The notes beneath the pieces are model-generated. The model was not told where the DNA came from. It did not search any database and saw nothing but the letters and a program-made list of their open reading frames with translations. Shown here one piece after another: positions 1 to 6,600 of a stretch of 13,066 nt of DNA. Every line of letters begins with the position of its first letter. Position 1 is the stretch's first letter. The position numbers and the translations under genes are program-made. The stretch covers positions 1 through 13,066 of the forward strand of contig QIJM01000409.1 in NCBI GenBank assembly GCA_003232445.1, written 5' to 3'. Source of the DNA: Paraglaciecola arctica (GTDB taxonomy: Bacteria; Pseudomonadota; Gammaproteobacteria; Enterobacterales; Alteromonadaceae).

Positions 1-866
1 ATCATGTTATTCCTTTATACACGCCTGAATGCGGTAAATGTAAGTTCTGTCTGTCAGGTAAAACTAATTTGTGTCAGGCAATACGCAGCACACAAGGTAA
101 GGGAGTGATGCCCGATGGCACCAGCCGTTTCTCTATCAACGGCCAGCCAATTTATCATTATATGGGCACTTCTACTTTTGCCGAACATACCGTAGTGCCT
201 GAAATTGCCTTAGCCAAAATCTCTAAAGACGCACCACTAGAGAAAGTGTGTTTGTTGGGTTGTGGTGTCACAACAGGCATGGGCGCTGTAACCAATACAG
301 CCAAAGTGCAAGCGGGTGACACTGTTGCCGTGTTTGGTTTAGGCGGAATTGGCCTTTCGGTGTTGATAGGCGCCAAAATGGCCAATGCTGGGAGGATTAT
401 TGCTATCGATATCAATGAAGACAAATTCGATATCGCCAAACAATTAGGTGCGACTGATGTGATCAATCCTAAAGACTTCGACAAACCCATTCAAGATGTC
501 ATAGTCGATATGACAGAAGGCGGTGTGGATTATTCCTTTGAATGTATCGGTAACGTTAACGTGATGCGCTCGGCATTAGAGTGTTGTCATAAAGGCTGGG
601 GCGAATCTATCATTATTGGTGTGGCAGGTTCTGGGCAAGAGATTTCTACTCGGCCATTCCAATTAGTCACCGGCAGAGTCTGGCGTGGCACAGCTTTTGG
701 TGGAGTAAAAGGCCGCAGCCAATTACCTGATTACGTGCAGCGTTATATGGATGGTGAATTTGAGTTAGACACTTTCATTACTCACACTATGCCATTAGAA
801 GATATCAATTCTGCCTTTGATTTAATGCATGAAGGTAAGTCTATTCGCACAGTGGTGCATTTCTGA
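1..866 (+). CDS. frmA: S-(hydroxymethyl)glutathione dehydrogenase (class III alcohol dehydrogenase), 5' end outside the window
   Basis: A cytosolic zinc- and NAD-dependent enzyme that oxidises S-hydroxymethylglutathione, the spontaneous adduct of formaldehyde and glutathione, to S-formylglutathione. The frame is open from base 3, so the gene is cut by the window edge. About 287 codons are present out of the roughly 370 usual for the family; the missing part holds the start and the first catalytic zinc ligands. The visible part begins in the structural zinc loop, with four cysteines spaced C-x2-C-x2-C-x7-C (ECGKCKFCLSGKTNLC). Next come the catalytic-zinc cysteine in LLGCGVTTG, the Rossmann motif GLGGIG, and the NAD-selecting aspartate in IIAIDINEDK. 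The C-terminus (KSIRTVVHF) is typical and intact. Its stop overlaps the start of fghA as TGATG, so the two are probably one operon with coupled translation. The family call is near certain. The symbol could equally be adhC or gfd by local convention. Confidence 0.95.
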   Translation, partial: HVIPLYTPECGKCKFCLSGKTNLCQAIRSTQGKGVMPDGTSRFSINGQPIYHYMGTSTFAEHTVVPEIALAKISKDAPLEKVCLLGCGVTTGMGAVTNTAKVQAGDTVAVFGLGGIGLSVLIGAKMANAGRIIAIDINEDKFDIAKQLGATDVINPKDFDKPIQDVIVDMTEGGVDYSFECIGNVNVMRSALECCHKGWGESIIIGVAGSGQEISTRPFQLVTGRVWRGTAFGGVKGRSQLPDYVQRYMDGEFELDTFITHTMPLEDINSAFDLMHEGKSIRTVVHF

Positions 867-1739
867 TGACGGATGCAAGCGCGGGTGCAACAGAATTAGC
901 TGAACTCAGCGCTAATAAATATTTTGGTGGTTGGCAAAAACGCTACAGTCACAAATCTAGCGTACTAAAATGTGAAATGCAGTTTAGTGTATTTACTCCA
1001 CCCACCAATTACCGATCCAAGCGAAAAGCTTCCTGTGCTGTATTGGTTGAGTGGGCTAACTTGTACTGACGAAAATTTTTCTGCCAAAGCTGGAGCACAA
1101 AGAGTCGCTGCTGAGCTGGGTATCATGTTGATCATGCCTGATACCAGCCCTAGGGGCGATCATATACCCGATGCCACAGACGCAGCTTACGATCTAGGCT
1201 TAGGTGCTGGGTTTTACCTCAATGCCACGCAAGAGCCGTGGCATGAGCATTATCAAATGTACGACTACATTGTTGAAGAGTTACCCGCTCTGATTAATAA
1301 AGAGTTTAGGGTGAAAGCTAAATCGGCAATAGCCGGACATTCAATGGGTGGGCATGGCGCGCTAACCATTGCGTTATCCAACATGAAACAATATTGCTCA
1401 GTATCGGCCTTCGCGCCTATTGTTAATCCTGCGGATTGCCAATGGGGCCAAAAAGCGTTTAAGAATTATTTAGGTGATAACCAAAAAAACTGGGAGGCCT
1501 ACGATAGCTGCGCTTTAATGCGTCAACAGGGAAAGTTTCTGCATATTCCTATGTTAGTAGACCAAGGCTTAGATGATAATTTTTACCATGCTCAGAAACT
1601 GACAAAACCGTTAGAAGACGTAGCATTAGAAATAGGTTACAAAGCCGAATTTCGTTATCATTCAGGTTATGATCATAGCTACTTTTTTGTCGCCAGCTTT
1701 ATTGAAGAACACCTGAGGTTTCATGCGAAGTATTTGTAA
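866..1739 (+). pseudogene. fghA: S-formylglutathione hydrolase, interrupted by a single-base frameshift
   Basis: S-formylglutathione hydrolase (esterase D family, alpha/beta hydrolase) releases formate and glutathione and completes formaldehyde detoxification started by the upstream gene. The ATG at 866 overlaps the frmA stop by one base. The first frame reads well to about codon 47 (NKYFGGWQKRYSH, then CEMQFSVFTPPT), then leaves the family pattern and stops at 1067-1069. Homology resumes one base later in another frame (DPSEKLPVLYWLSGLTCTDENF) and continues to the stop at 1739. Removing one A from ACCAATTACC (1004-1013) restores a continuous protein of about 290 residues, close to the usual 277-285. 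The catalytic triad is intact downstream: Ser in GHSMGGHGA (codon at 1341), Asp in VDQGLDD (codon at 1572) and His in YDHSYFF (codon at 1674), with the family's spacing of 77 and 111 residues. The near-perfect rest of the gene suggests a very recent mutation or a sequencing error rather than an old pseudogene. Confidence 0.9.
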
Positions 1740-1899
1740 TACCAATCCATCCTAACAATTAGCCTACATGTTTAATAACTACACAAGACGCAGAAGAAAG
1801 AAATGAACAATATCCCTCTGTGAAGGGAGCACTTTAAGACCTCTTGGGTGCTATTCTTTTCGCTCTTAGCGCTTATTGCACAGCGACTTAGCGTCTGTC

Positions 1900-3087
1900 T
1901 TAAAAATAATACTCTAAGCTAAGTTGGATATAATCATCTCTACGCAATATGTAGCTAGGCTCTGTAGGTTCGTTGCTGGAAAACATCCAAGCATCTACCC
2001 GCCATTTCCAGTGATCGTTGATACGACTTGAAGCTTCAATAAAACCGGATTTAACACTTGAATAATCGAGATCTTGTACCACACCTACCAATATTTCAGT
2101 GCCATCAACATCATTGAACACCAGTCTACTGCCGAGCATTAAATCATTTTGTGCAATGACATTAGTCAGATCTTCACGACCATCATATTGATATTCCATT
2201 AGCCAATTTACATCGTAAACACTGTCAAACAGGCCAACAAAAGAGTACTCAAAGCCGCCCACAAAAGCAGTAAAGTCCTGCTCCATAACTGTACGTTGAA
2301 TACCTTCGAACTTAATTGCCCAGTCGCCCAACAAGGCCAAAACATCTATTCCTGCTTGTTGGATCTGCGGATAAAATGGACGCAAACTTGGCTCTAATAA
2401 CTCGTTAGTGGTCAATACAAAGTCTGGCTCTCTGGAAGTACCATCAAAATAGGATAATCCCACCTCCCAATCGCCTATTGAGTGTTGCCACCTTATCGCC
2501 CAATCAACATTTTTTTCTTCATCTTCGGATTCGTATATTGGGTTGTCGGTATCAACTGGCAATGGCGGCCTAAAACGGCCATCACTGCCAGAAAAAGTGC
2601 GTTCTCGAAAATACGGCAACACAAACAGTGTGGTATTACCCCAGTCTTTAAAAAGAGATAACGCCACCATAGGCTGACCTAACTTATCTTCTCCATCTAT
2701 GGCTTCAACGCTGTCTGTTTGATTAATTATATCGACTAAATGCAGAGACTCAGTCTGCCCCCAAAACACTTTACCTATGCCAGCTTGGATCTCCCATACA
2801 TCCCCAGAGTGAGTCCATTTAAATTCTCGAATGTCACCATGAGTGCGTTCAGAGTCTTGTTGATCAAAGCGGTAATACCCTTTGAACACAACGCTGTCGT
2901 TACCATCATTAAACGAAGTATATAATTCGGGAGCAAAATACACAGATAAGTTGCCACGCTCTTGTTGCGGAAAGAGAGCGTCTTGAAAAAAATAACGCTG
3001 CTCAACACCGGCATTGCCGCTATATTGAATTTCAGCTACTGCCTGTAAAGGCATACCCAATAATAAAAGCGATAATAGTGTTTTCAA
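1900..3087 (-). CDS. Outer-membrane beta-barrel protein of the RND/LolA-like transport operon
   Basis: A 395-residue exported protein with a short signal peptide (MKTLLSLLLLGMPLQAVA, cleavage expected before Glu19). The mature chain is rich in alternating aromatic and polar residues, as in transmembrane beta-strands, and ends in LSLEYYF; a terminal phenylalanine is the classic signal recognised by the BAM outer-membrane assembly machine. The start is TTG at 3087, supported by AAGGA seven bases upstream. It is the last gene of a minus-strand operon, 34 bases after the LolA-like gene. It resembles the DUF1302-like outer-membrane proteins that often accompany COG1033-type RND transporters and LolA-like proteins, but I cannot assign it firmly to a family. 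By position it would be the outer-membrane end of a lipid or hydrophobic-compound transport route; that role is inferred. The 160 bases between its stop and fghA show no convincing terminator. Confidence 0.8.
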   Translation of the reverse strand: MKTLLSLLLLGMPLQAVAEIQYSGNAGVEQRYFFQDALFPQQERGNLSVYFAPELYTSFNDGNDSVVFKGYYRFDQQDSERTHGDIREFKWTHSGDVWEIQAGIGKVFWGQTESLHLVDIINQTDSVEAIDGEDKLGQPMVALSLFKDWGNTTLFVLPYFRERTFSGSDGRFRPPLPVDTDNPIYESEDEEKNVDWAIRWQHSIGDWEVGLSYFDGTSREPDFVLTTNELLEPSLRPFYPQIQQAGIDVLALLGDWAIKFEGIQRTVMEQDFTAFVGGFEYSFVGLFDSVYDVNWLMEYQYDGREDLTNVIAQNDLMLGSRLVFNDVDGTEILVGVVQDLDYSSVKSGFIEASSRINDHWKWRVDAWMFSSNEPTEPSYILRRDDYIQLSLEYYF

Positions 3088-3121
3088 TTTTTTTCCTTGG
3101 CCTCTTGTTTAAAAATTTCAG

Positions 3122-3925
3122 TTATTTGACGTTCTTCAGCCGGGCTTCATCAAAATCACTGTCTGACAAGCCTACTTTGAATTTTAGCTCATGAGTGAGT
3201 AACTCTGTACTTTTACCATTTTGTTCATTGAACATTTCCATACTCAACGAACGCCAATACTTATCTAAATATAAGGTGTAATCATTCATGATCAGTACTT
3301 TTAACAAGCTACGTTTACGATCATAAGATTCTATCTGCAACACACGGTAATGCTTTTTATCAATCCAGACTATTTGTTTGGTGTAACCAGAGTTTTTATC
3401 CAGTGGAACCTGTTCAACAACATAACTGGGTTGTCCTTCAAAAGTTTCGTCGCGTAAATATTTGAATTCATATTTTTCAATTTCGAACGAACTCATATCT
3501 TCGAATGCAAACTCACTGCCCATAAAAGGGCCTGACTTATTTCGTGTGCGTATACGTTTTACTTTGCTCAACTTAGGCAGATACATCCATTGATCATCTG
3601 GCTCAATTGTATGGGAAAAAGTTAAAAATGCGGTGCCTTTTACATCTAATGGCTGATCAAAAATAGTTAATCCTTTGTCTCCATCATCAACCATTTCCAA
3701 CGATTTTAAGCGCATTTTACGCTCAACTTCATCACCTCGTGCATTGCGCAAAATCATACTCATATCACCGATACTGTCACCCCAGCCCATATCTCTTAGC
3801 TTACGCTCTTTGGCGATAGCCAGACCTTTTTCTTGGGCTGATTGTGCATAACTACCTAAAGAATATGTCATCAGTGCAAAAACCAAGACTACCTTTGTCA
3901 CTGATGAAAGAAGATATCTATTCAT
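3122..3925 (-). CDS. LolA-like periplasmic protein (outer membrane lipoprotein-sorting protein family)
   Basis: A 267-residue protein with a signal peptide (basic start MNRYLLSSVTK, hydrophobic core, cleavage near SYAQ at residues 26-28). The conserved core matches the LolA-like family annotated as outer membrane lipoprotein-sorting protein: DQWMYLPKLSKVKRIR near residues 111-126, then GPFMGSEFAFEDMSS at 132-146, then alternating strands rich in aromatics expected to build the half-barrel that shields a lipid chain. I chose the ATG at 3925 over one 33 bases further upstream. It has a clear AGGAG eight bases before it, and it places the basic n-region of the signal peptide at the true N-terminus. 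The gene overlaps the end of the RND gene by eight bases, so translation is likely coupled. Probable role: receiving a lipid-like cargo from the RND transporter in the periplasm and passing it to the outer-membrane barrel encoded next. The cargo is unknown. Confidence 0.85.
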   Translation of the reverse strand: MNRYLLSSVTKVVLVFALMTYSLGSYAQSAQEKGLAIAKERKLRDMGWGDSIGDMSMILRNARGDEVERKMRLKSLEMVDDGDKGLTIFDQPLDVKGTAFLTFSHTIEPDDQWMYLPKLSKVKRIRTRNKSGPFMGSEFAFEDMSSFEIEKYEFKYLRDETFEGQPSYVVEQVPLDKNSGYTKQIVWIDKKHYRVLQIESYDRKRSLLKVLIMNDYTLYLDKYWRSLSMEMFNEQNGKSTELLTHELKFKVGLSDSDFDEARLKNVK

Positions 3926-6227
3926 GGACACACTCCTGCTTAATATTTTTTCTATCAAAGGCCATTAAAAATGGTGGTAAAAACAAGAAATCGACTGCCA
4001 AGGCCACCACTATAATAATACTGGTTAACATACCCATCTCCGAGTTGAGCGCAAATGGTGACAGCATCAGTATTGAAAATCCAGCGGCTAATACTAAAGT
4101 GGTGATACATAACGCTCGACCTACACTGGAAAATGCATAACGCACACTTTGTTCAGCGTCTTTGCCGCTAATTCTAGCATGGCGATATTTGCTAAGGAAA
4201 TGAACTGTATCGTCCACAATAATACCCAATGTCATACTGAGAACGATAGATAGGCCAAGATTGACTTCCCCAGAGTAAATACCCCAAATGCCAAAACCGA
4301 TACCCGCTGGTAATAAATTGGGTAAAAGGCTTATCACCCCTATTTTAAATGACTTAAGTGCAAATACCAAAAGACCAGATATCAGTATAAGTGCAACCAA
4401 GGTGCCCTCTAACATACTAGCCATATTGGCTTCACCTATATGCGCAAACATTAATCCCGGACTGGCTGCGGTGAGTTTTAAATTGGGCGCGTTAGTTGAG
4501 AACCATTCTTGCGCTTTGCTTTCAAGCGCGGTGAGTTCTTTACTACCGACATTTTTAACCATAGTCATGACACGGGTAGCAGACTTGTTCATATTCAGTT
4601 GATTGGTTAAATCCAACCCATAAGGCAATGACATTTCATATAGTAGTAAATACTGGGCAGCGAGTTCTCTATCGTCTGGCAATATAAAATAGTCAGGGTC
4701 ATCACCATGCATGTTTTTGTTCAAACGTTTAAAGGTGTCGGTAATGGTAGAAACATGGTCGATTTCAGGTTGTGTCCTGAGCCACTGACTAAACGCTTCA
4801 ATTTGTTGTAGCGTTTGTGGTTTATTAATGCCTGAATCTTCGTTGGTGAAAATCGAGAAATCCAAATTTATCATGCCACTTAGATGCTGTTGTTGAAAAT
4901 CTGTAGATTGTCTAAATTCGGTACTTTTATCAAAATAAGCGGTAGGCACATCGTTTAACTGGTTTTTAAACGAGAAGCCAATTGCGATAACAGTGACCAC
5001 TAGGGTAAAAGGTAAAATCCGCTTGTGGTGCGCGATAACCCACTCGCCAAACCTTTCTGTATACCCCAACTTGGTGCTAGATATTTGTTTAGGTAATTGT
5101 TTAATCGGTAAAACCATTATGAGCGCGGGTAAAATAGTCAGTGAAAAAATACAGGCGAAAATAACACCAACTGCGGTTAAGTTACCCAAATCAGCTAAAA
5201 TGGGTACTGCTGAAAAGTTAAGGGTTAAAAAGCCAATACCTGTGGTAGCACTGGTAATAAAAATAGGCATTTTGTTAAGTGACAGGCTGTATACCAAGGC
5301 TTCTTTTTTATCTTTGCCTTGGCGCATCCCATATAACATAGTCGATATCACATGAATACAATCAGCGACAGCGAGTGTCATTACCATAGTCGGTACATTC
5401 ACCGTTGCTGTGCTCATAAACATGCCAAACCAACCCGCTACTCCCATAGTTGCAGCAATACTCGATGCAATAACCACAACGGTTGAAAATGTCCCTACGG
5501 CTGTTTTTAACAGTAACCACATGATGATCACAACGGTCAAAAACATAAGGGGTACAATAGTGCTGAAATCTCGCTTGGCAAATGAGGCAAAGGAATAGTT
5601 CATCAAGACTACCCCAGTATGATAAAAATCATGTTCAGGGTATTTTACTTTATATCGGTCAGTTAACGCTTTAATCGACTCTGTGATCCTATCTACTTCA
5701 GCCGTTTGGTCTCCATCGGGCAAGTTAACAGAAACATTGATAACGGTGACATCACCCTTGGGCGAGATAAGTCGGTTGACCAAGTTAGGTTCGCTCAAAG
5801 CTACTGTACGAATATAGTCAAACCTTTTCTGGTCGAGATCAGTCAAATCGTAGACGAGATCTTCAACAATCATGTCATCGTCTTCAGCCCAGGTATGCTG
5901 AAAATTAGTCAGGGAGTTAATACGAATAGATAAAGGCGTTTGTTCCGCATCTTCAGTCATTTCATGAATCAAAGACAACGTTTGCAAGGTAAAAACATTG
6001 CCTGATTTGGGCGCAATAATAATACTAGCCCCATCATTTTCACTAAAGATCCTTTGCATCTCCTCAAATGCCATTCTTTGCGGATTTGAATCCTCGAAAA
6101 AAACTTTGTAATCGCCGCGAAAATACAGATTCTTGGCACCCAAAGCCGTTGCAATAATGAGCATAAACCCAATGATAAGGACTGTCTTAGGACGATTAAC
6201 CGAAAAGTCTAACCAAGTATTATTCAC
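3918..6227 (-). CDS. RND-superfamily transporter (MMPL/COG1033 type)
   Basis: A 769-residue inner-membrane protein with the duplicated RND plan. TM1 lies at about 14-31, a periplasmic domain at 33-220, and TM2-TM6 at about 222-375. TM7 is at 403-420, a second periplasmic domain spans 421-603, and TM8-TM12 occupy about 606-757. The FRGDYKVFF(E)DSNP segment after TM1 is characteristic of the COG1033/HpnN-like group. Charged residues expected in the proton path are present in TM4 (AVADCIHVI, Asp289) and TM10 (GIIVDDTVHF, Asp672-Asp673). At 769 residues it is shorter than the tripartite drug pumps (~1030), and no membrane-fusion protein or TolC is adjacent, which points to lipid or hydrophobic-metabolite transport instead. 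The start is GTG at 6227. It is fixed because the codon immediately upstream in frame is TAA, which is also the stop of a tiny preceding ORF. The downstream LolA-like gene overlaps its 3' end by eight bases. Substrate not predictable from sequence. Confidence 0.92.
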   Translation of the reverse strand: MNNTWLDFSVNRPKTVLIIGFMLIIATALGAKNLYFRGDYKVFFEDSNPQRMAFEEMQRIFSENDGASIIIAPKSGNVFTLQTLSLIHEMTEDAEQTPLSIRINSLTNFQHTWAEDDDMIVEDLVYDLTDLDQKRFDYIRTVALSEPNLVNRLISPKGDVTVINVSVNLPDGDQTAEVDRITESIKALTDRYKVKYPEHDFYHTGVVLMNYSFASFAKRDFSTIVPLMFLTVVIIMWLLLKTAVGTFSTVVVIASSIAATMGVAGWFGMFMSTATVNVPTMVMTLAVADCIHVISTMLYGMRQGKDKKEALVYSLSLNKMPIFITSATTGIGFLTLNFSAVPILADLGNLTAVGVIFACIFSLTILPALIMVLPIKQLPKQISSTKLGYTERFGEWVIAHHKRILPFTLVVTVIAIGFSFKNQLNDVPTAYFDKSTEFRQSTDFQQQHLSGMINLDFSIFTNEDSGINKPQTLQQIEAFSQWLRTQPEIDHVSTITDTFKRLNKNMHGDDPDYFILPDDRELAAQYLLLYEMSLPYGLDLTNQLNMNKSATRVMTMVKNVGSKELTALESKAQEWFSTNAPNLKLTAASPGLMFAHIGEANMASMLEGTLVALILISGLLVFALKSFKIGVISLLPNLLPAGIGFGIWGIYSGEVNLGLSIVLSMTLGIIVDDTVHFLSKYRHARISGKDAEQSVRYAFSSVGRALCITTLVLAAGFSILMLSPFALNSEMGMLTSIIIVVALAVDFLFLPPFLMAFDRKNIKQECVHE

Positions 6228-6353
6228 TTATTTACCCAACCACATAAATTCAATGCATTCACCTTCAATATTAATCGTTATTACCTGCTGGGCTAGCACT
6301 GCAGAATAACATATAAGGCACAAAATCAATGCCTGAATGTTTATGACTGGCAT
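6228..6353 (-). CDS. Possible 41-residue exported peptide leading the RND operon
   Basis: A short open frame on the minus strand from ATG (6353) to TAA (6228-6230), directly abutting the GTG start of the RND gene as TAAGTG. The predicted peptide begins with a hydrophobic stretch resembling a signal sequence (IQALILCLICYSAVLA, possible cleavage after Ala21), leaving a mature part of about 20 residues (QQVITINIEGECIEFMWLGK). Against it: there is no lysine or arginine in the n-region and no strong Shine-Dalgarno sequence before the ATG. For it: the exact stop-start junction suggests translational coupling, and the RND GTG has no good ribosome binding site of its own. It could be a genuine small subunit, a leader that sets RND translation, or chance. 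I recognise no family. Confidence 0.35.
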   Translation of the reverse strand: MPVINIQALILCLICYSAVLAQQVITINIEGECIEFMWLGK

Positions 6354-6536
6354 ATTATGGTTACTTTTTAATCACACCATAATGCCTTGAACACAACAAA
6401 ATCCATATAATATTGTGTTTAAAATAACGTTTTTCATGTCTACTACAGACCCTAATATACCATTGATAAATATAGTTTTTATTCCTATAACGAATACTTA
6501 TCTATGATTAGTATTTCATCAACATACCAAAGAATT

Positions 6537-6564
6537 TTGACCTTTTTGTGAAAACTAGTATTAT
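6537..6564 (+). promoter_or_regulatory. Sigma70-type promoter of fadE
   Basis: TTGACC (6537-6542) and TATTAT (6559-6564) are separated by 16 bases and each differs from the sigma70 consensus by one base. The expected transcription start is near 6571, which is the left edge of the FadR-like operator and about 20-30 bases before the candidate fadE start codons. Confidence 0.6.
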
Positions 6565-6571
6565 AAGCAAC

Positions 6572-6588
6572 AACTGGTCAGATGAGCG
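6572..6588 (+). promoter_or_regulatory. Candidate FadR operator at the fadE transcription start
   Basis: AACTGGTCAGATGAGCG matches the palindromic enterobacterial FadR operator pattern (AACTGGTCAGACCAGTT-like, quoted from memory) at 13 of 17 positions, with the left half and centre perfect. It sits where bound repressor would block transcription initiation at the promoter just upstream. FadR represses fatty-acid degradation genes and is released by long-chain acyl-CoA, so a site here fits fadE biologically. The right half is weaker and there is no FadR gene in the window, so the site is an inference from sequence and position. Confidence 0.6.
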
Positions 6589-6600
6589 GATGAGCAAACT

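Noticed and set aside
972..1069. Independent downstream start (GTG at 972) for a separate hydrolase gene
   Set aside because: The first residues in that frame do not match the family, while the other frame does up to about 1006. A frameshift in one gene explains both frames.
1740..1899. Hairpins between fghA and the outer-membrane protein gene (TCCCT/AGGGA and AGCAC/GTGCT) as terminators
   Set aside because: Stems are only about five pairs, and no proper T run follows either on the relevant strand.
3926..3958. Longer N-terminus for the LolA-like protein from an ATG at 3958
   Set aside because: It adds 11 residues before a well-formed signal peptide and lies deeper inside the RND gene. The ATG at 3925 has a strong AGGAG and a basic n-region.
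3844..5933. Several plus-strand open frames of 60-120 codons inside the transport operon
   Set aside because: They lie opposite the well-supported RND and LolA-like genes, have no recognisable motifs, and arise from antisense reading of those genes.
6371..6436. Second tiny minus-strand ORF (about 21 codons, starting MKNVILNTILYG) upstream of the 41-codon ORF
   Set aside because: Very short, AT-rich, no ribosome binding site and no coupling to the next frame; chance is the simplest explanation.
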